Source: an uncultured Lachnospiraceae bacterium (GTDB lineage: Bacteria > Bacillota > Clostridia > Lachnospirales > Lachnospiraceae). Taken from it: a DNA stretch of 9,530 nucleotides. Made by a program: the position numbers and the translations under genes. Where the stretch lies: positions 1 to 9,530 of the forward strand of contig CANPZR010000089.1 in assembly GCA_947589175.1 (NCBI GenBank). The letters run 5' to 3'. Numbering within the stretch: position 1 is the stretch's first letter; each line of letters starts with the position of its first letter. Below, one piece after another: positions 1-6,625 of this stretch. The notes under the pieces are model-generated. The model was not told the DNA's origin. It was given only the letters and a program-made list of their open reading frames with translations, and searched no databases.

Positions 1-288
1 CGCCAGCACCCCCTGCAGGCCCCGCCCCTCTAACACTTCCATCATGGGACGCCCGGCGGTGCCGGAGGGCTCGCCGTCGTCGCTGGAGCGGCAGAGCTTT
101 TGCGGTCCGCCGATGATGTAGGCAAAGCAGTTGTGCCTGGCGTCATAATATCTTTTCCGGGTCTCCCCGATCCGCTCCAGGGCCTCCTCCTCGGACGACA
201 CCGGAAAGAGCTGGGCGATAAAACGGGATTTCTTCTCCACGTACTCGCCAGAGCCGCCCTTGTAGAGAATTGTCCGGGACTGTTCCAT
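1..288 (-). CDS. yigZ: YigZ/IMPACT (UPF0029) family protein, N-terminal part, runs off the left edge
   Basis: Only the first 96 residues are in the window; the family is usually about 200-215 aa, so roughly half is missing. The visible part is the conserved UPF0029 N-terminal domain. It has a GEYVEKKSRFIA segment (residues 14-25), an HNCFAY motif (52-57) and the family signature DDGEPSGTAG (70-79). The family is related to eukaryotic IMPACT; its bacterial role (translation regulation or proteolysis have been proposed) is not settled. I start at the ATG whose A is base 288, because a GGAGG lies 5 bases before it (complement 294-298). An in-frame ATG at 300 would add four residues (MEVT) but has only a weak AAGGAAG in front. 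The gene diverges from the PBP gene, with its own promoter at complement 319-347. Family assignment is firm; function in this organism is not visible. Confidence 0.93.
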   Translation of the reverse strand, partial: MEQSRTILYKGGSGEYVEKKSRFIAQLFPVSSEEEALERIGETRKRYYDARHNCFAYIIGGPQKLCRSSDDGEPSGTAGRPMMEVLEGRGLQGVLA

Positions 289-318
289 AGTAACCTCCAT
301 CTTCCTTCTGCTTTTTCA

Positions 319-347
319 ATTTTACCAATTCTTTTTGCGCTTTTCAA
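319..347 (-). promoter_or_regulatory. Predicted sigma-A promoter of the yigZ-like gene
   Basis: Read on the minus strand, TTGAAA (complement 342-347) is followed after exactly 17 bases by TAAAAT (complement 319-324). Both boxes are close to the sigma-A consensus (TTGACA and TATAAT) and the spacer is ideal. Transcription would start near base 312, giving a leader of about 25 bases before the ATG at 288. The -35 box is one base away from the -35 region of the divergent PBP promoter, so the two polymerase sites overlap. No start-site data are available. Confidence 0.6.
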
Positions 348-364
348 GTTATTTGTGGTATACT
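335..364 (+). promoter_or_regulatory. Predicted extended -10 promoter of the PBP gene
   Basis: TATACT at 359-364 matches the -10 consensus at five of six bases. It is preceded by TG at 356-357 in the extended -10 position (TGG-TATACT). The -35 region is poor: TTGCGC at 335-340 matches only TTG, with an 18-base spacer. The extended -10 may compensate. A start near 371 would leave about a 30-base leader before the ATG at 401. The site overlaps the oppositely oriented yigZ promoter. Confidence 0.6.
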
Positions 365-390
365 GTACGCAAAGAACCTGGTAAAAGATC

Positions 391-396
391 GGAGGT
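391..396 (+). promoter_or_regulatory. Ribosome binding site that fixes the PBP start at 401
   Basis: GGAGGT lies 4 bases before the ATG at 401. It is the reason for choosing this start over a TTG at 335 in the same frame, which would add 22 residues. That TTG falls inside the predicted promoter, upstream of the likely transcription start, and has no ribosome binding site. The divergent yigZ-like gene has an almost identical start region (GGAGGT-TACT-ATG against GGAGGT-CACT-ATG here). Confidence 0.85.
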
Positions 397-400
397 CACT

Positions 401-2722
401 ATGAACTACAGCCAAAAAGAAGTCAGCGAACGGTTCCGCCAGTTAAAATCGCCGGCCAGCCGCCGTTTCTGCAAACTGCGTCTCATGGGCGCGCACATTC
501 TGCTCATAAGCTTTCTTAGCGCGCTCTGTTTCAGCGTCATCCTGGCAATCGACATTTTTCAGGACATCGTTGCCTCCGCGCCGGGCCTCGACGCCATCGC
601 CCCCTCGCAGGACGGGCACGCGACCACTCTTCTGGATGTAAATGGAAATGTTTTTGAGACGCTGTCCTCCTCAGACACGGAGATTGAATATGTCACTTAT
701 GAAAATATTCCCTCTACCCTGCAGAACGCCTTTGTAGCCACTCAGGACGAGAGCTACTGGGTTCACAACGGCGTAAATTACATGAAAATGCCCCAGACAT
801 TTTTCTCAGGAATTATAAACGGCGGCTCATTTAACTCAGGAAGCTTCACGCTGACCGAACAGTACCTCAGAAATCAGGTTTTTGCCGGTTCCCGGGAGGA
901 TTCCCCGTTCAAGCGCTTCCAGATGAAGCTGCAGGAGCAATATCTGGCCGTCCAGCTGTCAAAGCAGTATGACAAGCGGCAGGTTCTGGAATATTATCTC
1001 AATACGGTTTCCCTGGGACAGAGCACGCAGGGAGTCCAGTCGGCCTCGCGCCGCTATTTTAATAAAGATGTATCCGACCTGACCCTGTCCGAGTGCGCCG
1101 TACTGGCCGCCACGGCTCAGGATCCATCGAACGGCGATCCCGTGTCCCATCCCGCGAAAAACGCCAAAAGATTTGCCTCGGTGCTCAGCAGCATGAAGGA
1201 ACAGGGGTATATCACTGCCGAAGAGTACAACGACGCCATGGGGGACGACGTCTACTCGCGCATCCAAAATGCCGGCGGGGATATTCAGAAGTCTTTTTTC
1301 ACAGATGCTCTGATCAGCCAGGTCATAAGGGATCTGAAGGATGAACTGGGCTATACGGATACACAGGCCTATAATACCCTCTACCGGCAGGGCCTGACGA
1401 TTTACACCACCCAGGACACGAATATGCAGGACATGTGCGACGCGCTGATCCGCATCCCGCAATACTACGGCTCTTCCAGAAAGAACGCATCCGCGGACAC
1501 GCCTCAGGTCTCTGTCGTCGTCATGGATCAGAGTACGGGAGCCGTCCGGGCTATCTGCGGCGGCTGGGGGGAAGAGAGCCGCACCATCAACCGGGCCACA
1601 GCCCTGACAAGGCAGCCGGGCTCCCTCTTCCAGGTGCCGTCCACGTACGTCCCGGCCCTGGATACCAACGGCATGACGCTCGCCACGGTGCACGACGACG
1701 CCAAATACAATTATCCCGGCACCAAGATTCCCGTCGAGAACTGGTACGGCAGCTCTTACAGAGGGCTCTCGTCCATTCGGAACGGAATCACGGACTCCAT
1801 GAATGTGATAGCCGCAAAGACGCTGGGAGAAGTGACTCCCAAGACCGGGTATGATTATTTGTTAAATCTTGGTTTTACAACTATAACCGACACGTATACG
1901 GACAGCGAGGGCGTCTCCCATACGGACATTTCCCTCCCCCTGGCGTCAGGGAAGCTGACGAAGGGCGTTACCAATCTGGAACTCACCAATGCATTTGCCG
2001 CCATCGCAGACGGCGGCACCTACCACAAGGCATGCTTTTACACCAAAATTCTGGATCAAAAGGGCAATGTCCTGCTGGAAAACAACCAGCAGGGACGGCA
2101 GGTCATGAAGGAATCCACGGCATGGCTTATGACGGACGCCATGAAGGACGTGATTCTGACCGGAACCGGAACGGCCGCGGCATTCCGCCACATCGACATG
2201 CCGCAGGCGGGAATGACCGGCATATCTGAAGATAATAAGGATTACTGGTTCGTCGGATACACTCCCTATCTTGTTACGGGAGTTTGGATCGGATGCGACG
2301 ACGGCTCCGCCCTGAGCGAGCCGCCCCATTACGCGGAGCTCTGGCGGGACATCACCGAACAGTTAAATCAGGATTTTCCCGAGAAAAAGTTCCTCCGGCC
2401 CAACTCCATCATCTCCACCTATGTATGCACCAAGTGCGGCAAGCTGGCCATTGACGATCTGTGCAACCGCGCCGTGGGAGGGTCCTGTACAAAGCTGGAA
2501 TACTTTGCCCGGGATACCGCGCCCACGGAGAACTGCGACTGCCACGTCAGGTGCCGGATCTGCAAGGGAAGCGGACATCTGGCAGGGGACAGCTGTCCCG
2601 CCGATGATATTTACACCGCCGTATACCTGCAAAAAAAGGAGACGTCCGGCAAGACGGCGGACGCCCCTCTGATTCTTCCCGAATACTTGCAGGATTCGGT
2701 CTGTGAGGTTCATAACCACTAA
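401..2722 (+). CDS. Class A penicillin-binding protein homologue with degraded catalytic motifs in both domains (likely pseudoenzyme)
   Basis: A 773-residue bifunctional-type PBP. It has a short cytoplasmic N terminus, one membrane segment (about residues 31-50), a GT51 glycosyltransferase-like domain (about 95-255), a linker, a transpeptidase-like domain (about 365-640) and a Cys-rich tail (676-732). The family polymerises and cross-links peptidoglycan from lipid II outside the membrane. The fold-level motifs are clear: YLNTVSLG (199-206), LTLSECAVLAA (227-237), RQPGS (404-408), DSMN (465-468) and YWFVGYTP (615-622). The active-site residues are not kept. The GT motif EDxxFxxHxG reads QDESYWVHNG (115-124), so the first catalytic Glu is Gln115. 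GASTITQQ is GSFTLTEQ (147-154). RKxxE is MKLQE (175-179), keeping Glu179. In the transpeptidase domain SxxK is SLFQ (408-411) with the Ser kept and Lys changed to Gln411. SxN is intact (466-468). KTGT is MTGI (605-608). The frame is open throughout and signals are good, so it is probably expressed. Its role is unknown; a scaffold or regulator of the active PBPs is one possibility. Confidence 0.9.
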   Translation: MNYSQKEVSERFRQLKSPASRRFCKLRLMGAHILLISFLSALCFSVILAIDIFQDIVASAPGLDAIAPSQDGHATTLLDVNGNVFETLSSSDTEIEYVTYENIPSTLQNAFVATQDESYWVHNGVNYMKMPQTFFSGIINGGSFNSGSFTLTEQYLRNQVFAGSREDSPFKRFQMKLQEQYLAVQLSKQYDKRQVLEYYLNTVSLGQSTQGVQSASRRYFNKDVSDLTLSECAVLAATAQDPSNGDPVSHPAKNAKRFASVLSSMKEQGYITAEEYNDAMGDDVYSRIQNAGGDIQKSFFTDALISQVIRDLKDELGYTDTQAYNTLYRQGLTIYTTQDTNMQDMCDALIRIPQYYGSSRKNASADTPQVSVVVMDQSTGAVRAICGGWGEESRTINRATALTRQPGSLFQVPSTYVPALDTNGMTLATVHDDAKYNYPGTKIPVENWYGSSYRGLSSIRNGITDSMNVIAAKTLGEVTPKTGYDYLLNLGFTTITDTYTDSEGVSHTDISLPLASGKLTKGVTNLELTNAFAAIADGGTYHKACFYTKILDQKGNVLLENNQQGRQVMKESTAWLMTDAMKDVILTGTGTAAAFRHIDMPQAGMTGISEDNKDYWFVGYTPYLVTGVWIGCDDGSALSEPPHYAELWRDITEQLNQDFPEKKFLRPNSIISTYVCTKCGKLAIDDLCNRAVGGSCTKLEYFARDTAPTENCDCHVRCRICKGSGHLAGDSCPADDIYTAVYLQKKETSGKTADAPLILPEYLQDSVCEVHNH

Positions 2723-2751
2723 TTCGCATTTTTTATCTCATATATCCGATT

Positions 2752-4683
2752 TTATCTCCTTTTTCTGGAGGGTCGGATTTTATTCGCCTTCTGGCTCGGG
2801 CCGGAAGGTCGGATTTTATTCGTCTTCTGGCTTTGGCTGGAAGAATGGATTTTTCTCGGCGGAATCAGGCACTTAGGGCCGAAACCGATGAGATCCTCCC
2901 GCCCCGCCCGGCGCAGCGCTTCCTTCACGATCTCGTAGTTGGCGGGATCCCGGTACTGGATCAGCGCCCGTTGCATCTCCTTTTCACGGGGCGAGCGGGG
3001 CACATAGATCGGTTTCATCGTCCGGGGATCCAGCCCCGTATAGTACATACAGGTCGATATCGTGGAGGGCGTGGGGTAAAAGTCCTGCACCTGCTCCGGC
3101 ATATAGCCCAGGTCCCGGACGTATTCCGCCAGCTCCACCGCTTCTTTCAGCGTCGAGCCGGGATGAGAGGACATGAGATAGGGCACCACATACTGTTTTT
3201 TCCCGGTCAGTCGGTTCACCCGCTCATACCTTTTTATAAATTTTTCATACACCGCGTGCTCCGGCTTCCCCATGGCGCGCAGGACCGGATCGGACACATG
3301 CTCCGGCGCCACTCGCAGCTGGCCGCTGATGTGGTCGGCGCACAGCTCCCTCAAAAACGTGTCGTCCGGGTCGGCCATCACATAGTCAAAGCGGATTCCG
3401 GATCTGACAAAGACCTTCTTGACCCCCGGAATTTTCTTCAATTTTCTGAGCAGCGCCACATAGTCCTTGTGGCTCGCTTTCATATTCGCGCAGGGTTTCG
3501 GAAACAGACACTGCTTCCCGGGACAGGCGCCCTTCTCGCCCTGCTTGTCGCACGCCGGGCGCCGGAAATTGCCGGTAGGGCCTCCTACATCGTGTATGTA
3601 TCCCTTAAATCCAGATTTAACCACCATATCTTGCGCTTCTCGCAGGATAGAGTCATGGCTTCTGACCTGAACGATCCGTCCCTGATGAAAGGTGAGGGCA
3701 CAGAAGCTGCACCCCCCGAAGCACCCCCGGCAGCTCGTGATGCTGAACCGGATTTCCTGGATGGCGGGCACGCCTCCCCGCTCGTCGTAGGACGGGTGCG
3801 CCTCTCCCACATAGGGATAGTCGTATATGTCGTCCATCTCCTGCGTCGTCAGCGGCTTTGACGGCGGGTTCTGGACCACCAGCACCTTGTTCGGATACGC
3901 CTCCACCAAGGGTCTCGCCGAAAAGGGATCGGTGTTCTCGTACTGTTTCATAAAGCTCTTCGCGTACGTCCTCTTATCCGCCTGAATTTCTTCAAAGGAG
4001 GGGAGAAGGACCGGGTCATAGACGCTCAGCTCCCCCTCCCTCGTCCGGTAGACCGTGCCGTCCACATAGGTGATGTCCCGAACCGCGATTCCGGCGTCCA
4101 GCGCCTCCGCAATGGCCAGGATGCTCCGCTCTCCCATGCCGTAGGACAGGATGTCCGCCCCCGAATCCAGGAGAACCGAGCGCTTTATCTTGTCCGACCA
4201 GTAGTCGTAGTGGGCCAGTCTGCGCAGGCTCGCCTCGATTCCGCCGAGAATAATGGGCGTTTTCTTGTAGGTGCGCCGGATCAGATTCCCGTACACGATC
4301 ACGGCGTAGTCCGGCCGTTTTCCCGCGACGCCCCCCGGCGTGTAAGCGTCCTTTTTCCGACGCTTCTTCGCCACCGTGTAGTGGTTCACCATGGAGTCCA
4401 TGTTGCCCCCGGAAATTAAAAACGCGAGCCTCGGCTCCCCCAGAACCGTTATGCTGTCGTCGCGCCGCCAGTCCGGCTGGGAGATGATTCCCACCCGGTA
4501 TCCGTGAGCCTCCAGATGGCGGCTGATAATCGCCGGTCCAAAGGATGAGTGATCCACATAGGCGTCCCCGATCACATATACAAAATCACATTGTTCCCAG
4601 CCGCGACGCCTCATATCGTCCTGGGAAACCGGCAGAAATCCTGCTGCCCTGTCAGTCTGATTTTCCCTCTTTTTCGGATCCAT
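2752..4683 (-). CDS. ygiQ: YgiQ family (UPF0313) radical SAM protein
   Basis: A 643-residue protein of the YgiQ family, whose members carry an N-terminal UPF0313 domain and a radical SAM core. Substrate and product are not known. The start region FLPVSQDDM-RRGWEQCDF (16-34) and GDAYVDHSSFGPAII (39-53) are family hallmarks. The [4Fe-4S] cluster motif lies in CRGCFGGCSFC (318-328): Cys321, Cys325 and Cys328 form CxxxCxxC, with Cys318 in front. A second Cys group (378, 387, 392, 398) follows. I keep the ATG at 4683 because FLPVS lies upstream of the next Met (24). Its ribosome binding site is weak: the nearest AG-rich stretch is poorly spaced. The gene starts 32 bases inside uvrC, so translational coupling to UvrC is likely. 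The last about 33 residues are a basic 12-residue tandem repeat with no sign of belonging to the enzyme core. It ends 29 bases from the convergent PBP gene, and I see no convincing terminator between them. Confidence 0.95.
   Translation of the reverse strand: MDPKKRENQTDRAAGFLPVSQDDMRRRGWEQCDFVYVIGDAYVDHSSFGPAIISRHLEAHGYRVGIISQPDWRRDDSITVLGEPRLAFLISGGNMDSMVNHYTVAKKRRKKDAYTPGGVAGKRPDYAVIVYGNLIRRTYKKTPIILGGIEASLRRLAHYDYWSDKIKRSVLLDSGADILSYGMGERSILAIAEALDAGIAVRDITYVDGTVYRTREGELSVYDPVLLPSFEEIQADKRTYAKSFMKQYENTDPFSARPLVEAYPNKVLVVQNPPSKPLTTQEMDDIYDYPYVGEAHPSYDERGGVPAIQEIRFSITSCRGCFGGCSFCALTFHQGRIVQVRSHDSILREAQDMVVKSGFKGYIHDVGGPTGNFRRPACDKQGEKGACPGKQCLFPKPCANMKASHKDYVALLRKLKKIPGVKKVFVRSGIRFDYVMADPDDTFLRELCADHISGQLRVAPEHVSDPVLRAMGKPEHAVYEKFIKRYERVNRLTGKKQYVVPYLMSSHPGSTLKEAVELAEYVRDLGYMPEQVQDFYPTPSTISTCMYYTGLDPRTMKPIYVPRSPREKEMQRALIQYRDPANYEIVKEALRRAGREDLIGFGPKCLIPPRKIHSSSQSQKTNKIRPSGPSQKANKIRPSRKRR
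2755..2853 (-). repeat. 36-base tandem repeat forming the C-terminal tail of the YgiQ-type protein
   Basis: On the plus strand, 2771-2806 and 2807-2842 are adjacent 36-base copies differing at 4 positions. Degenerate partial copies flank them (about 2745-2768 and 2843-2860). In protein terms the units are KIHSSSQSQKTN (611-622), KIRPSGPSQKAN (623-634) and the partial KIRPSRKRR (635-643), ending at the stop. The period of 36 keeps the frame, so copy number could vary without harming the enzyme. The tail is strongly basic. Confidence 0.85.
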
Positions 4684-6547
4684 ATGTCACACTCTTTTCC
4701 CTCTCCTCAAAAAAGTCTATCACCGCCCGCGCCGACCGCTCGTTCATCCCCGGCACGCTCCTCAGCTTCTCAAAATCCGCCGCCCGAATCTCCTCCAGCG
4801 AGTCAAAGGCGCGCATCAGCGCCTTTCTTCTGGTCTCCCCGATGGTGGGGATATCGTCCAGAATCGAGTGGACCTGCCGCTTGCTGCGAATCTGCTTGTG
4901 GTACTCGATCGCGAACCGGTGCGTTTCATCCTGAATCCGCGTGATCAGGCGGAACCCCTGGCCGTGGGTGTCAATGGGAATCTCCTCGTCGTGGAAGTAC
5001 AGTCCTCTGGTCCTATGGCGGTCGTCCTTGACCATGCCGCACACCGGTATGGTTAAATCTAGTTTTAACAGCACTTTTTCCGCCACATTGACCTGTCCTT
5101 TTCCCCCGTCCATGAAAATAATATCCGGCAGGTGGCGGAAGGAATCCAGTTCGGTCAGCCCCTCGCGCCTGCTGTGCTCAAAACGCCTGGTGAGCATCTC
5201 CTCCATCGCCGCGTAGTCGTCCGGTCCCGTCACCGTGCGGATTCGGAATTTCCGGTAGTCATTTTTCTTGGCCTTTCCGCCCTCGAACACCACCATGGAG
5301 CCCACCGTCTCAAAGCCGTTAATATTGGAAATATCGTACGACTCGACCCGTGACAGCCCCGAGAGCCCCAGAAGTCCCTGAATCTCCTCCATCGCCCCGA
5401 TCGTGCGCGCCCGTTCTTCCTTTAACTTTTCCGCGTCTTTGGTGAGGACCATGAAAGCGTTTCTCTTAGCCAGCTCTAAAAGCCGTTCCTTTTCGCCCCG
5501 GCGGGGAATCCGGAAATAGACCTTCCTGCCCCTCTTTTCGGAGAGCCACTCCCGTATGGCCGCGGCGTCCTCCACTTCCTCCTCTGTCCAGATCTCGCGG
5601 GGGATGTAAGGCGTCCCCGCGTACATCTGCTTGATAAAGGCAGACAGCACCGCCGCGTTTTCCTCGTCCTCCACGCCGGTAAGGTAATAGTGCTCCCGCC
5701 CGATCAGCTTTCCGCCCCGGATGAAGAACACCTGCACCACTGCCTCGTCGCCGCCCCGCGCCATGGCCACGATGTCCCGGTCCTCCTGGTCCTCCGCCGT
5801 GATCTTCTGCCGCTCCGTCACCGCCCGGATGCTCTGAATCTGATCCCGGTACAGCGCCGCCTCCTCAAACCGCATCTCCTCGGCCGCCTGCTGCATCTTC
5901 TCCGTCAGCTCGCCGATGACGGACTTCGTGTCCCCCTGGAGGAATTTCAGCGCCTTCTCAAAATTCGCCCGGTACTCCTCCTGCTCCACATTTCCCTGGC
6001 AGGGCGCCGGGCACTGCCCGATCTGGTGATAGAGGCAGGGCCGCTCCTTCCCCGCGTCCCGTGGCAGCACGCGGCGGCAGCTCCGCAGGTGAAACAGCCG
6101 GTTCGCGAGCTCAATCGTGTCCCGTATGGCCTTCCCGCTGGTGAATGGCCCAAAATATTTGTTGCCGTCCCGCTTCATCTGGCGCGCAAAAAGAAGCCGT
6201 GGATAGGCTTCCTGTATCGTCGCTTTCAGAAACGGATACGATTTTCCGTCCTTCAGCATCGTATTGTAGCGGGGGGAATGCTCCTTGATGAGATTGCACT
6301 CCAGCACCAGCGCCTCCAGTTCGCTGTCGGTCACAATGTACTCAAACCAGGCGATCCGGTCGATCATGCGCTGAATCTTCGGCGTCACGTTCCGGCTTTT
6401 CTGGAAATACTGGCGCACGCGGTTCTTAAGGCTGATGGCCTTCCCCACGTAGATAATCTCATCCGACGCGTCGTGCATCAGATACACGCCGGGCTTCGCC
6501 GGGAGCTTTTTCAGTTCTTCTTCCAGATTAAACACACAATCCCTCAT
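4652..6547 (-). CDS. uvrC: Excinuclease ABC subunit C (UvrC)
   Basis: A 631-residue UvrC of normal length. With UvrA and UvrB it makes the two incisions flanking a DNA lesion in nucleotide excision repair. The N-terminal GIY-YIG nuclease (about 16-95) shows GVYLM (20-24), IIYVGKA (31-37), Arg43 and EALVLE (78-83), and makes the 3' cut. Cys157, 171, 179 and 183 have the spacing of the conserved cysteine cluster after it. The UVR domain for UvrB contact is at about 206-241. The RNase H-like nuclease for the 5' cut has YDISNING (404-411, Asp405), FMDGGKGQ (478-485, Asp480) and His543. Tandem helix-hairpin-helix motifs end the protein (about 562-615). The ATG at 6547 has only GCGGAA in front. A GTG at 6535 (codon 5) has GAGGG 5 bases upstream and is a real alternative start, which would also remove the MRDC extension. 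A hairpin-forming leader lies just upstream. The last 32 bases overlap the ygiQ start. Confidence 0.97.
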   Translation of the reverse strand: MRDCVFNLEEELKKLPAKPGVYLMHDASDEIIYVGKAISLKNRVRQYFQKSRNVTPKIQRMIDRIAWFEYIVTDSELEALVLECNLIKEHSPRYNTMLKDGKSYPFLKATIQEAYPRLLFARQMKRDGNKYFGPFTSGKAIRDTIELANRLFHLRSCRRVLPRDAGKERPCLYHQIGQCPAPCQGNVEQEEYRANFEKALKFLQGDTKSVIGELTEKMQQAAEEMRFEEAALYRDQIQSIRAVTERQKITAEDQEDRDIVAMARGGDEAVVQVFFIRGGKLIGREHYYLTGVEDEENAAVLSAFIKQMYAGTPYIPREIWTEEEVEDAAAIREWLSEKRGRKVYFRIPRRGEKERLLELAKRNAFMVLTKDAEKLKEERARTIGAMEEIQGLLGLSGLSRVESYDISNINGFETVGSMVVFEGGKAKKNDYRKFRIRTVTGPDDYAAMEEMLTRRFEHSRREGLTELDSFRHLPDIIFMDGGKGQVNVAEKVLLKLDLTIPVCGMVKDDRHRTRGLYFHDEEIPIDTHGQGFRLITRIQDETHRFAIEYHKQIRSKRQVHSILDDIPTIGETRRKALMRAFDSLEEIRAADFEKLRSVPGMNERSARAVIDFFEEREKSVTYGSEKEGKSD

Positions 6548-6552
6548 TTCCG

Positions 6553-6612
6553 CGCTGTTTTACGCGCAAAATCGCTCACCTATTCATGGCGCCAGGCCCT
6601 GATAAAACAGCG
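6553..6612 (-). promoter_or_regulatory. Inverted repeat (10-base arms, 40-base loop) in the uvrC leader
   Basis: CGCTGTTTTA at 6553-6562 is the perfect reverse complement of TAAAACAGCG at 6603-6612. In a transcript running leftwards these arms would pair and place the stem directly against the GCGGAA that precedes the uvrC ATG at 6547. No T-run follows, so it is not a standard terminator. A second near-palindrome, TTTTACGCGCAAAA (6558-6571, one mismatched pair), overlaps the uvrC-proximal arm and could be a protein site or a competing fold. The repeat fills most of the 78-base gap between the HAD gene and uvrC. Function is inferred only. Confidence 0.45.
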
Positions 6613-6625
6613 TTCTCCTCTTATC

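Noticed and set aside
335..400. Upstream TTG start that would lengthen the PBP by 22 residues
   Set aside because: It lies within the predicted promoter and has no ribosome binding site, while ATG 401 has GGAGGT at 4 bases.
2756..2770. Possible terminator hairpin CTCC-loop-GGAG between the convergent PBP and YgiQ genes
   Set aside because: The stem is only four pairs, it lies mostly inside the ygiQ end, and no T-run follows on either strand.
2833..3861. A 342-codon plus-strand open frame opposite the YgiQ-type gene
   Set aside because: Shadow of a conserved radical SAM gene, with biased Arg/His/Gly composition and no recognisable motif.
6581..6600. Tiny ORF (ATG-AAT-AGG-TGA on the minus strand) in the uvrC leader, with an AGGAG further upstream
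   Set aside because: The AGGAG is too far from the ATG to serve it, and three codons cannot be told from chance.
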